NCBI GenBank assembly: GCA_031282905.1
Contig: JAITCV010000149.1
Span: 1 to 32,213, forward strand
Source of the DNA: Azoarcus sp.
GTDB taxonomy: Bacteria; Pseudomonadota; Gammaproteobacteria; Burkholderiales; Rhodocyclaceae
DNA length: 32,213 nt
Direction: 5' to 3'
How positions within the stretch are numbered: position 1 is the stretch's first letter; the number at the start of each line of letters is the position of its first letter. The position numbers were made by a program, and so were the translations under genes. Of the stretch, positions 23,314 through 30,656 are shown piece after piece. The notes under the pieces are model-generated. The model was not told where the DNA came from, searched no databases, and saw only the letters and a list, made by a program, of their open reading frames with translations.

Positions 23314-24789
23314 TCATTCTTCGAACCAATGGGCGCGCGCGACGGAAATCAACGCCTTGGCGCGTTCCTCGTCGATGGCGGTGATGTCGACCAGTTCATC
23401 GACCGCGAGATCGGCGAGATCGTCGCGGGTACGGATACCTTGGTCGACGAGCCGGGCCGCCAACGCCTTGTCCATGCCATCGAGATCGAGCAGATCATCG
23501 GCGGCGCCTTCGAGTGTTTCCTCCGTGACGATGGCCTCGGTCAGCAGCACGTCACGGGCGCGATTGCGCAGCTCGTTGACCGTGGCTTCATCGAAATCCT
23601 CGATGCCGAGCATTTCGGCCAGCGGCACGTAGGCAATTTCTTCGAGCGAAGAAAACCCCTCGTCGATCAGGATGTTGGCCACATCCTCGTCGACGTCGAG
23701 TTTTGCCATGAACAGATCGCGCAACGCGCCGCGCTCATGCTCGGCGCGAGTGGCGGATTCCTGTTCGCTCATCAGGTTGATCGTCCATCCGGTCAGCTCG
23801 GAGGCAAGCTTGACGTTTTGGCCATTGCGTCCGATCGAGATCGCCAGGTTGTCTTCATCGACCACCACATCCATGGCATGGGCTTCCTCGTCGACCACGA
23901 TGGAGACGACCTCGGCGGGTTGGAGCGCGGCGATCACGAACTGCGCCGGGTCGGGCGCCCACACGATGATGTCGACCTGCTCGTTGCTGACTTCGCCGCG
24001 CACCGCCGTCACCCGCGAACCGCGCAGCCCCACGCAGGTGCCGATCGGGTCGATGCGCTGGTCATTGGCCTTGACCGCGATCTTGGCACGCAGGCCGGGG
24101 TCGCGCGCGCAGCCCTTGATCTCGAGCAGACCGTCCTCGATTTCGGGCACTTCCAGCTCGAAGAGCTTGACCAGGAATTCGGGCGCGGTACGCGACAAGA
24201 TGAGCTGCGGGCCGCGCACGCCACGGTCGATCTTGAGCAGATAGGCTTTCACCCGGTCGCCGACGCGCAGGTTCTCGCGCGGGATTTGCTGGTCGCGCGG
24301 CAGCACCGCCTCCATGCGGCCCACCTCGATGATTGCGTTGCCACGCTCGATGCGCTTGATCGCGCCGGAGACGAGGAATTCCTCGCGTTCGAGGAAATCG
24401 TTGAGCACCTGCTCGCGTTCGGCATCGCGGATTCTTTGCAGGATGACCTGTTTGGCGGCTTGCGCGCCGATGCGGCCGAAGTCGACCGGTTCGAGTCCTT
24501 CCTCGATGTATTCGCCGATTTCGATGTCGGCACAGATGTCGCGCGCGTCGATGAGGCCCATCTGGGCCTCATCGTTGGTCACTTCCTCGTCGGGCAGCAC
24601 GATCCAGCGGCGGAAGGATTCATAATCGCCGGTTTCGCGGTTGATGATGACATGCACATCGGCATCGTCATGGACGCGTTTCTTGGTCGCGGAGGCCAGC
24701 GCCGATTCCAGTGCGGCGAACACGATGTCCTTGGCAACGTTCTTTTCGCGCGCCAGCGCGTCTACAAGCAGCAGAATTTCGCGGCTCAT
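23314..24789 (-). CDS. nusA: Transcription termination/antitermination factor NusA
   Basis: NusA binds RNA polymerase, modulates pausing and intrinsic termination, and joins rRNA and phage antitermination complexes. The 491-residue product (E. coli: 495) has the polymerase-binding N-terminal domain (1-125, MSREILLLVDALAREKNV). An S1 domain follows (about 135-200, with AVLPRDQQIPRENLRVGDRV), then KH1 and KH2 (about 200-345, with GTCVGLRGSRVTAVRGE and ISIGRNGQNVKLASELTGW). Two acidic repeats of the proteobacterial C-terminus lie at about 365-490. It lies between rimP and infB. NusA acting on the terminator-bearing leader of its own operon is an attractive feedback model. Confidence 0.96.
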   Translation of the reverse strand: MSREILLLVDALAREKNVAKDIVFAALESALASATKKRVHDDADVHVIINRETGDYESFRRWIVLPDEEVTNDEAQMGLIDARDICADIEIGEYIEEGLEPVDFGRIGAQAAKQVILQRIRDAEREQVLNDFLEREEFLVSGAIKRIERGNAIIEVGRMEAVLPRDQQIPRENLRVGDRVKAYLLKIDRGVRGPQLILSRTAPEFLVKLFELEVPEIEDGLLEIKGCARDPGLRAKIAVKANDQRIDPIGTCVGLRGSRVTAVRGEVSNEQVDIIVWAPDPAQFVIAALQPAEVVSIVVDEEAHAMDVVVDEDNLAISIGRNGQNVKLASELTGWTINLMSEQESATRAEHERGALRDLFMAKLDVDEDVANILIDEGFSSLEEIAYVPLAEMLGIEDFDEATVNELRNRARDVLLTEAIVTEETLEGAADDLLDLDGMDKALAARLVDQGIRTRDDLADLAVDELVDITAIDEERAKALISVARAHWFEE

Positions 24790-24816
24790 TGTTGTCAGAC
24801 CTCCCCAATCCAGAAT

Positions 24817-25254
24817 TCAGAATTTCGGAACAAGACGCGCCCGGTCGAGTTCGTCGAAAGGCACGACGAGTTCGCCCTGATCGGTATCGACCACGACCGC
24901 GCCTTCGCGCAGCCCCTGGAGCACGCCGGTAAAATTTCGCTGCTCGCCTACCGGCAGCGCGGTGCGAAGCCGGATCTCCCGGCCCGCGAAGCGCTCGAAA
25001 TCCGCTGGTTTGATGAGCGGACGGTCAAGCCCCGGCGAGGACACCTCCAGCCGGTCATAATCGACGTTCTCGACTTCGAACAACCGGGTCAATTGGTTGC
25101 TCACCATGACGCAATCGTCTACGGTCACGCCGCGTTCAATGTCGATGAAGACTCTGATGAGTCGGCCACGCGGCGAACGCTCGACGACCACCAGCTCGAA
25201 ACCGAGCCCGGTCACCGCCTGTTCGATCAAGGCATCCACGTTGAGCACACCCAT
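24817..25254 (-). CDS. rimP: Ribosome maturation factor RimP
   Basis: RimP helps assemble the 30S subunit, acting early with S19 and S12. The 145-residue protein shows the N-terminal alpha/beta domain with LGFELVVVERSPRGRLIRVF and DIERGVTVDDCVMVSNQL, then YDRLEVSSPGLDRPLIKPADF, and a C-terminal Sm-like domain ending VPFDELDRARLVPKF. The ATG at 25254 is preferred over the adjoining in-frame TTG at 25257. It is the first gene of the five-gene operon and sits behind a leader with two terminator hairpins. Confidence 0.94.
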   Translation of the reverse strand: MGVLNVDALIEQAVTGLGFELVVVERSPRGRLIRVFIDIERGVTVDDCVMVSNQLTRLFEVENVDYDRLEVSSPGLDRPLIKPADFERFAGREIRLRTALPVGEQRNFTGVLQGLREGAVVVDTDQGELVVPFDELDRARLVPKF

Positions 25255-25270
25255 CAATCCGCCACCACAA

Positions 25271-25292
25271 ATAAAAAATGGGCGTTACGCCC
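25271..25292 (-). terminator. Second intrinsic-terminator hairpin in the rimP leader
   Basis: On the minus strand GGGCG and CGCCC pair around a TAA loop and are followed by ATTTTTTAT, 17 bases before the rimP start. The short but GC-only stem with a U tract in the same direction as rimP suggests an attenuator; it would also lie close to the ribosome-binding region. Confidence 0.65.
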
Positions 25293-25309
25293 TTGTTTGA
25301 CCACAACTG

Positions 25310-25334
25310 AAAAACAGGCTCTAAGTGAGCCTGT
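25310..25334 (-). terminator. First intrinsic-terminator hairpin in the rimP leader
   Basis: On the minus strand ACAGGCTC and GAGCCTGT form a perfect 8-bp stem with an ACTTA loop, followed by TTTT. It begins about eight bases after the predicted transcription start, so stopping here would give a transcript of only some 30 bases. An upstream CAGGCT (25341-25346, minus) could compete for the 3' arm and act as an antiterminator. Confidence 0.75.
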
Positions 25335-25348
25335 CCCGAAGCCTGACG

Positions 25349-25377
25349 AGTATAGCGGCGAAAACGTTTCCTGGCAA
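25349..25377 (-). promoter_or_regulatory. Sigma-70-type promoter for the rimP-nusA-infB-rbfA-truB operon
   Basis: On the minus strand TTGCCA (25372-25377) is followed by exactly 17 bases and TATACT (25349-25354). The expected start is near 25342, about 88 bases before the rimP ATG. Both hexamers match the consensus at most positions, and the location directly upstream of the operon supports the call. Confidence 0.7.
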
Positions 25378-25593
25378 AGCGGAGAGGATTCCACGCCGGG
25401 CTTGCATCACGCCGCCCACGAAATCCTGTCGCGGCGCGGCGGGATTGTCTGCTTGCCTACATTTTGTGGTCAACACTACACAAAAAAAGATATAACCCTA
25501 AATAAATATAACGTAAGTATTTGATTTATATGAAAATAATAGCTGGCGTGGACTTTGCTGGATTCTCTTTCGCTATATTTCAAGGAAGCATGC
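25378..25593. other. AT-rich regulatory region between the rimP promoter and the globin locus
   Basis: This stretch has no gene. From about 25455 it becomes strongly AT-rich. It contains a 7-base inverted repeat, TTTTGTG...CACAAAA, at 25462-25485 (10-base spacer), an FNR-like box at 25522-25535, and a -10-like TATATT at 25574-25579. AAGGA at 25581-25585 then precedes the ATG at 25594. Confidence 0.5.
25522..25535 (+). promoter_or_regulatory. FNR/Anr-like box
   Basis: The sequence TTGAT-TTAT-ATGAA matches the FNR consensus TTGAT-N4-ATCAA at nine of ten specified bases. It lies upstream of the ABC remnant and the truncated-haemoglobin gene. Its distance from the TATATT at 25574 would place it about 57 bases before the start, not at the classical -41.5, so activity is uncertain. 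AT-rich DNA makes chance matches more likely. Confidence 0.4.
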
Positions 25594-25924
25594 ATGGATG
25601 CCGGAACGATGAAAACGACCGCGCCATCGGCTGATTCTCGACCTTGCCCTTGTCCCCGGCGAACTCGTCGCCCTGCTTGGCATCAACGCGGGGAAGAGCA
25701 CCCTGCTCGGATTGCTGCGGCCGGAGAGCGGGGAAATTCGCCTGGACGGCCAGCGGCTGGCCGACTGTTCGCACCGCCCGGCATCTGGCCTATGTTCCGC
25801 AAGCCCACGCTGCGTTTTGCCGCAACCGCGTGTCATCCTGTTCGACCAAGGTATCATCCTCGCCGACGACCCCGGCCAGATACTCACCACCGCCCTGCTC
25901 GAACGCATGCGGCGCACCATGTAA
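25594..25924 (+). pseudogene. Decayed ABC transporter ATP-binding protein (iron/haem/cobalamin type)
   Basis: From 25634 one frame reads ILDLALVPGELVALLG, then INAGKSTLLGLL, ESGEIRLDGQRLADCS. The Walker A motif is damaged: one residue is missing from the usual GPNGAGKST. The Q-loop segment RHLAYVPQAHAAF lies in the next frame (about 25777-25815), showing a frameshift. The signature motif, Walker B and H-loop are absent. The sequence then resumes with the family's C-terminal end, GIILADDPGQILTTALLERM. The likely ATG (25594, with AAGGA upstream) is in yet another frame. The pattern resembles ATPases of the FecE/HmuV/BtuD group. It cannot make a working ATPase. Confidence 0.75.
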
Positions 25925-25965
25925 ATGGTATAGAATTTCTCGATTTCCCTTCAAGGAGCCATACG

Positions 25966-26562
25966 ATGTGCCAGACTGAAACCCTCTCCGTTGTCATCAC
26001 CCCGGTCCCGAACTCAAACCCGATCCCGACCGTCAGCCACAAATGCGCCTGCGGCGGACATGGCGGCTTCGCCGGGCGCAAGGTGCCGCCCGGCCACGAT
26101 CTGGAATACCCATCCGTCGACTTTCCGCCATCGGGCTTCATCGCCGAAGTCGGCGAAACCGCCTTGCGCGCCTTGGTGCTGCGTCACCACACCCTGCTGC
26201 GCCAGCATGCGGAAATCGGCCATCTTTTTGCCAGGGACGATAAGGTGTTTGCCGAACGTGTGGCAAAAATCGCCGATTACATCGTCGAAGCCTGCGGTGG
26301 CCCGAGCGCCTATTCCGATGCCGAAGGCAGCGATGTGTGCATACGCACTCGCCATTTCCCGTTCGAGATCGACGAACGCGCGCGAGAAATATGGCTGGAA
26401 AAACTGTTCGTGGCCCTGGGCGAAACGCAATTCTCGCTGCTCGCCAAACAAACCTATTGGACATGGCTGGAAGCCATGTCGATACGCATGATCAATCGGC
26501 GCCACGCCAAGGCCCAGCCGACGCGGATCGGCTTCGACGAAGCGGTCGGGCGTTTTGGCTGA
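25966..26562 (+). CDS. Group II truncated-haemoglobin-like protein with a Cys/His-rich N-terminal extension
   Basis: The 198-residue protein has a globin-like domain at about 60-180. RTRHFPFEIDERAREIWLEK (127-146) matches the segment around the proximal histidine of GlbO/YjbI-type truncated haemoglobins (typically RH-PF-I--AER--WL), making H130 the likely haem ligand and W143 the conserved Trp. YWTWLEAMSIRMINR fits the last helix. Residues 1-58 are extra and carry HKCACGGHGG, with C27, C29, H25 and H32, a possible metal- or haem-binding site; there is no signal peptide. Truncated haemoglobins bind oxygen or NO; the exact role here is unknown. AAGGAG at 25953-25958 fixes the start. A 103-residue gene follows after 35 bases. 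Family placement is from motif comparison by eye. Confidence 0.65.
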   Translation: MCQTETLSVVITPVPNSNPIPTVSHKCACGGHGGFAGRKVPPGHDLEYPSVDFPPSGFIAEVGETALRALVLRHHTLLRQHAEIGHLFARDDKVFAERVAKIADYIVEACGGPSAYSDAEGSDVCIRTRHFPFEIDERAREIWLEKLFVALGETQFSLLAKQTYWTWLEAMSIRMINRRHAKAQPTRIGFDEAVGRFG

Positions 26563-26597
26563 CGCGGCCACAGCCGCAGCGGTCATGGAAAACGACC

Positions 26598-26909
26598 ATG
26601 GAAAGTCATATGCGCAAACATGCCGAAATACTTGCCGATTGGGCCCCCGATTTGTCTCTCAAGCTTGGACGGCCGGTCGAGGTCATCCGGGGAAAAGGGC
26701 TATCGGCCTACGATTTCCCGCCCAGTCAAAGGGTAAGAATCAATTTCGTCGATGGCTCCGTTGCCGAGTTCAACTATGCCTTTGCCTGTATCCGGGAAAA
26801 GGAATCCCAAGTCGCGGTTTTTACCGAGCATTGCGGTTACCTGGAATTCTGGCTCGAGCCGGAAATGGAAATCGTCGAGATCAGGGAGAACCACTACCGC
26901 CACGAGTAG
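26598..26909 (+). CDS. Conserved-looking small protein of unknown function next to the globin gene
   Basis: I do not recognise a named family. The 103-residue soluble protein begins MESHMRKHAEILADWAPDL and shows a central beta-rich stretch with RVRINFVDGSVAEFNYAFAC. QVAVFTEHCGYLEFWLEPEM and an acidic end follow. Two cysteines and several histidines are present, and there is no signal peptide. Start choices are ATG 26598 or ATG 26610 (MRKHAE); GGAAAACGACC lies before the first. It follows the globin-like gene by 35 bases on the same strand and is probably cotranscribed. Codon use looks like the rest of the chromosome, so it appears to be a maintained gene. Confidence 0.65.
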   Translation: MESHMRKHAEILADWAPDLSLKLGRPVEVIRGKGLSAYDFPPSQRVRINFVDGSVAEFNYAFACIREKESQVAVFTEHCGYLEFWLEPEMEIVEIRENHYRHE

Positions 26910-26966
26910 AGATACCCGGTATTCCCACATTGCAAGCCGGGACAGGAGCGGCGAAGCCGGTCGTTT

Positions 26967-27545
26967 TCACTGTCCCTCTGTCTTCTGCCCTCTGTTTCCG
27001 GCCAGCAGCAGGAATGTATCGCGGTAATGGCGCAATTCCTCGACCGATTCGACGATGTCGGCAAACGCGGTATGGGCGCCAGCTTTTTTGACGCCCTTGT
27101 ACACCTCGGGATTCCAGCGTTTGGCGAGTTCCTTGAGCGTCGACACATCGAGGTTGCGGTAATGGAACCAGGCTTCGAATTTCGGCATGTGGCGGGCGAG
27201 AAAGCGACGATCCTGGCATACCGAATTGCCGCACATCGGCGAGACGCCCTTGGGTACCCATTGTTCGAGGAAAGCCAGCATTGTCGCCTCGGCCGCAGCC
27301 TCGTCGATGGTGGAAGCGCGCACGCGCGCGGTGAGGCCCGAACGGCCATGGGTGCTGGTGTTCCACTCATCCATCGCCTCGAGCACCGCGTCGGACTGAT
27401 GCACGACGATCACCGGCGCTTCGGCGACGATGTCGAGCCCGCTGTTGGTGATGAGCAGGCCAATCTCGATGATGCGATCCCGGTCGGGATCAAGTCCGGT
27501 CATCTCCATGTCCAGCCAGATCAGGTGGTTCGGATCCTGTGCCAT
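26967..27545 (-). CDS. orn: Oligoribonuclease
   Basis: Orn is the DEDDh 3'-5' exoribonuclease that degrades diribonucleotides, including pGpG from cyclic-di-GMP breakdown. The 192-residue protein starts with LIWLDMEMTGLDP (first catalytic D and E), then IIEIGLLITNS. MCGNSVCQDRRFLARHMP supplies the next Asp, and AHTAFADIVESVEELRHYR gives the final His/Asp pair. The ATG at 27545 is preceded by GGAAGG on its strand; residues reading further upstream would overlap divergent rsgA. It starts 26 bases from the rsgA start, a tight divergent pair found in other proteobacteria. The C-terminal tail is about 10 residues longer than in E. coli Orn. Confidence 0.95.
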   Translation of the reverse strand: MAQDPNHLIWLDMEMTGLDPDRDRIIEIGLLITNSGLDIVAEAPVIVVHQSDAVLEAMDEWNTSTHGRSGLTARVRASTIDEAAAEATMLAFLEQWVPKGVSPMCGNSVCQDRRFLARHMPKFEAWFHYRNLDVSTLKELAKRWNPEVYKGVKKAGAHTAFADIVESVEELRHYRDTFLLLAGNRGQKTEGQ

Positions 27546-27571
27546 AATCCTTCCGTCTTTTTCAAGCGCCG

Positions 27572-28543
27572 ATGGTAAAGCTCCGAATTGTGGCACAGAA
27601 TCCCCGCTTCCCGGCCAAATCTCATCTCTCCGCCCATCCCGCCGCGCCACGCCTGACCGGCACGGTCATCGCTGCTTTTGGCCGCCATTTCGAGGTCGAT
27701 ACCACTCTGGGCATTCTGCGCTGCTACACCCGGGGCAAGAAAAACGACCACGCTTGCGGCGATGAAGTCGACCTCACCCCCACCGGCAACGGTCAGGGCG
27801 TGATCGAAAATCTCCATCTCCGCCGCAACCTGCTGTGGCGCTCGGACGCCTTTCGCGCAAAGCGGCTGGCGGCCAATCTCAGCCTGGTCGTCATCGTCGT
27901 CGCCACCGAACCGGGCTTCTCCGATCTGCTGGTGTCGCGCTGCCTTGCCGCCGCCGAAAGCGAAAACATCGCCGCGCTCATCGTGCTCAACAAATCCGAT
28001 CTCAGCGAACGTCTACCCCAGGCGCGCGCGCGACTGCAACTCTTCGCCGAACTCGGCTATCCGGTGATCGAACTATGCGCGTTGGATGGCGTCGCGGAGC
28101 TTGCCGCGCGTCTCGAAGGCGAAAAATGTCTGCTCATCGGCCAATCGGGCATGGGGAAATCCACCCTGACCAACGCACTGGCCCCCAACGCCGCCGCCGC
28201 GACCCGCGAAATTTCCGCCGCGCTCGATACCGGCAAGCACACCACCACCTTCGCCCGCCTCTATCCGCGCGGCCAAGGCTGGCTGGTCGACAGCCCCGGC
28301 CTGCAAGCCTTCGGCCTCGCCCACCTCGGCCCGGAAGAACTGGCGCAAGCTTTCATCGAATTCCGCCCCCACCTCGGCCAATGCCGTTTCCGCGACTGCC
28401 GCCACGACGCCGAACCTGGCTGCGCGCTGGCTGCGGCGGTGGCTTCGGCGTCGCCCAACCCTATCCATCCCCGCCGTTTCGAGCATTACAAGATCATCCG
28501 CGCCGAAATCGACGCGGCGCGGCGGGCAAATCCGGGATGGTGA
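27572..28543 (+). CDS. rsgA: Small-ribosomal-subunit biogenesis GTPase RsgA
   Basis: RsgA is a circularly permuted GTPase that checks late 30S maturation and releases RbfA. The 323-residue protein has an N-terminal OB domain (about 28-90, GTVIAAFGRHFEVDT). The permuted G domain then follows in the order G4 VLNKSD, G1 GQSGMGKSTLTNAL and G3 DSPGLQAFGL. A C-terminal zinc domain carries CRFRDCRHDAEPGC, with all expected ligands. The first ATG is at 27572; a later GTG at 27590 is possible and would widen the 26-base gap to orn. flgA begins 43 bases after the stop. Confidence 0.95.
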   Translation: MVKLRIVAQNPRFPAKSHLSAHPAAPRLTGTVIAAFGRHFEVDTTLGILRCYTRGKKNDHACGDEVDLTPTGNGQGVIENLHLRRNLLWRSDAFRAKRLAANLSLVVIVVATEPGFSDLLVSRCLAAAESENIAALIVLNKSDLSERLPQARARLQLFAELGYPVIELCALDGVAELAARLEGEKCLLIGQSGMGKSTLTNALAPNAAAATREISAALDTGKHTTTFARLYPRGQGWLVDSPGLQAFGLAHLGPEELAQAFIEFRPHLGQCRFRDCRHDAEPGCALAAAVASASPNPIHPRRFEHYKIIRAEIDAARRANPGW

Positions 28544-28585
28544 TTGCCCTTGTCCGTCACGCGCCCTCGTGTTGCAATCCGTCCC

Positions 28586-29302
28586 ATGTCCGCTCAACAC
28601 CCCAACGCTCGATTTTGCCGCGCGCTCGTCGCCTTGCTCATCTTCATCTGCTTGACGACTGCCGCATCCGTCCACGCACAGCAGGAGCCCGCACCGCTCG
28701 AAGCCATCGCCCGCCAGTTCATCGAAGAACAGACGCGCGGGCTGCCGGGCGAAGTCAGCATCGAACTCAGCCCGTTCGACGCCCATAACCAACTCCCTCC
28801 CTGTGTCGAGCTCGTCGCGTTCCTGCCCGCCGCCGCCCGCGCCTGGGGCGCATTCAGCATCGGCGTGCGCTGCGATTCTCCGGTGGAATGGACGGTATAT
28901 CTCCAGGCCCGGGTGAAATTGATCGCCGACTACTTCGTTACCGCTCGCCCACTCCGCGCCGGGCAAATCATCGGCCCCGACGACCTCGTCATCCGCCGCG
29001 GCGACATCGCCGCCCTTGCCGACGACATTCTCGCCGATGCCAGCCAGGCGATCGGCCGCCACGCCCGCCACGCCCTCGCCCAAGGCAGCCCGCTGCAAGC
29101 CCGCATGCTGCGCATGCCCGCCGCCATCCAGCAAGGCAGGGAAGTCACCGTGCTCAGCCAGGGTGACGGCTTCCAGGTCTCGAACACGGGCCGCGCGCTC
29201 AACCACGCCGCGCCAGGCGAAACGGTGCGGGTACGCATGCCCAACAACCAGATCATCACCGGCACCGCCCAGGCCAACGGCACGGTGATCGTCGGTTATT
29301 GA
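28586..29302 (+). CDS. flgA: Flagellar basal-body P-ring formation chaperone FlgA
   Basis: FlgA is a periplasmic chaperone needed to assemble the P ring (FlgI) around the flagellar rod. From the ATG at 28586 the protein is 238 residues, with a signal peptide (about 1-31, ALVALLIFICLTTAASVHA). An SAF-like domain is visible in ARPLRAGQIIGPDDLVIRRGD, and the conserved end contains QGDGFQVSNTGRALNHA, GETVRVRMPNNQIITGTA and GTVIVGY. An in-frame TTG at 28544 would make a longer, less typical leader. No other flagellar gene is in the window, although flgA commonly sits next to flgB or flgM. Its 43-base spacing from rsgA could allow cotranscription. Confidence 0.9.
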   Translation: MSAQHPNARFCRALVALLIFICLTTAASVHAQQEPAPLEAIARQFIEEQTRGLPGEVSIELSPFDAHNQLPPCVELVAFLPAAARAWGAFSIGVRCDSPVEWTVYLQARVKLIADYFVTARPLRAGQIIGPDDLVIRRGDIAALADDILADASQAIGRHARHALAQGSPLQARMLRMPAAIQQGREVTVLSQGDGFQVSNTGRALNHAAPGETVRVRMPNNQIITGTAQANGTVIVGY

Positions 29303-29349
29303 GTTTCCTCGAATAAGTAAGCATCAAAAAGTAACTCGGGTTGATCAGC

Positions 29350-29378
29350 AAAAAGGACAAGCAAAGCTCGCCCTTTTT
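29350..29378 (+). terminator. Probable terminator after flgA
   Basis: AAAAAGG pairs with CCTTTTT around a short inner AGC-AAA-GCT hairpin, 48 bases after the flgA stop. The A tract on one side and the T tract on the other allow action in both directions. Unpaired bases in the stem lower confidence. Confidence 0.5.
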
Positions 29379-29480
29379 GGGAGTAAAGACAAGATCACCC
29401 CACTGCCAGATGGATTTTGCTTTGGGACTACACGGTTTGCAGCCAGGCTTTGCCTGCTTTCAAACCCAAGACAAACCGGC

Positions 29481-29510
29481 AAAAAAATAGGGGTTATTTT
29501 TTGACGCCCC
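29481..29510 (-). terminator. Possible terminator after nadA
   Basis: On the minus strand GGGG and CCCC pair across a 13-base loop and are followed by TATTTTTTT, 16 bases after the nadA stop. The stem is only four base pairs, so this is a weak call supported mainly by the U tract and position. Confidence 0.35.
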
Positions 29511-29525
29511 CTGACTCCCTGCTCA

Positions 29526-30656
29526 TCAGGATACCGTCAGCATGCGTTCGAGCGCGGTTCGTGCCGGTTCGGCCTCGCTCGCCGCTACCCGGATCGGGTT
29601 CACTATCTGGCCTGCGGCGAGGTTTTCCAGCGTCCAGGCCAGATGTTGTGGGTCAATGCGCTGCATTGTCGAGCACATGCACACCATGGGCGCCATGAAT
29701 TGAACGATCTTGCCTTGTGGTTTCATTTGCTCCGCCAGGCGATTGACCAGATTCAATTCGGTGCCGACCAGCCAGCGGGTATTGGCCGGGGCTGCCGAAA
29801 CGATATCGCGGATATATTCGGTGGAACCGACATGGTCAGATTCGCGGCAAACGTCGAGATTGCATTCGGGGTGCGAAATCACCTGCCCGTCCGGATATTG
29901 CGCGCGCCAGCGCCGGATATGTTCGACCTGGAACATTTGATGCACCGAACAGTGCCCTTTCCAGAGCAGGATGCGGGCATTGGCTATTTCTTCCGGGGCG
30001 AGTCCGCCGTTTTCGAGATCGGGGTCCCATACCGCCATTTGTTCAAGGGCAATGCCTTTCTTGAACCCCGTCCAGCGCCCCAGATGCTGATCGGGGAAAA
30101 ACAATACTTTTTCGCGGCGCGCGAGCGCCCAATCGACGATCTTGGGCGCATTGGTCGACGTACAGACAATGCCGCCATGTGCGCCGCAAAACGCCTTGAG
30201 ATCGGCGGCGGAATTGATATAGGTGACAGGAGTGATTTTTTCGTCCGGCGCGCCCAGCACGGCGGCGAGTTCGCGCCAGCAGCGTTCGACCTTCGCCAAA
30301 TTGGCCATGTCGGCCATCGAACAGCCGGCGGCCAGGTCGGGCAGGATGGCGGTTTGCTCGGGCCGCGACAAAATGTCGGCGACTTCGGCCATGAAATGCA
30401 CGCCGCAAAAGACGATGAACTCCGCGTCGGTCTGCGCTGCCAGCCGGGCGAGTTTGAGCGAATCGCCGGTCAGGTCGGCATGGCGATAGACATCGGCGCG
30501 TTGGTAATGGTGGCAAAGCAGCACTGCGCGTTTGCCGAGCCGGGCGCGCGCATCGAGAATGCGCGCCTGCGCGTCTTCTTCGGAGAGCACGCCGAAACGC
30601 TCGAAACCCAGATCCGCCCAGGGCGCGTCTCCAGGAGCAAGCCGCCCGCTGCTCAT
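29526..30656 (-). CDS. nadA: Quinolinate synthase NadA
   Basis: NadA condenses iminoaspartate with dihydroxyacetone phosphate to make quinolinate for NAD synthesis, using a [4Fe-4S] cluster. From the ATG at 30656 the protein is 376 residues. It shows VLLCHHYQRADVYRHAD, FIVFCGVHFMAEVADIL (first cluster cysteine region), TPVTYINSAADLKAFC, GIVCTSTNAPKIV (second), PECNLDVCRESDHVGST and PMVCMCSTMQRIDPQHL (third). The start overlaps the rhodanese stop by four bases (ATGA), with GGGAG just upstream, implying coupled translation. A longer reading from 30689 would add 11 unconserved residues. nadB and nadC are not in the window. Confidence 0.95.
   Translation of the reverse strand: MSSGRLAPGDAPWADLGFERFGVLSEEDAQARILDARARLGKRAVLLCHHYQRADVYRHADLTGDSLKLARLAAQTDAEFIVFCGVHFMAEVADILSRPEQTAILPDLAAGCSMADMANLAKVERCWRELAAVLGAPDEKITPVTYINSAADLKAFCGAHGGIVCTSTNAPKIVDWALARREKVLFFPDQHLGRWTGFKKGIALEQMAVWDPDLENGGLAPEEIANARILLWKGHCSVHQMFQVEHIRRWRAQYPDGQVISHPECNLDVCRESDHVGSTEYIRDIVSAAPANTRWLVGTELNLVNRLAEQMKPQGKIVQFMAPMVCMCSTMQRIDPQHLAWTLENLAAGQIVNPIRVAASEAEPARTALERMLTVS

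Noticed and set aside
20092..25524. Long plus-strand open frames opposite infB, nusA and rimP
   Set aside because: They mirror GC-rich codon structure of clearly identified minus-strand genes; their translations are His/Asp/Arg-rich shadow sequence with no family resemblance.
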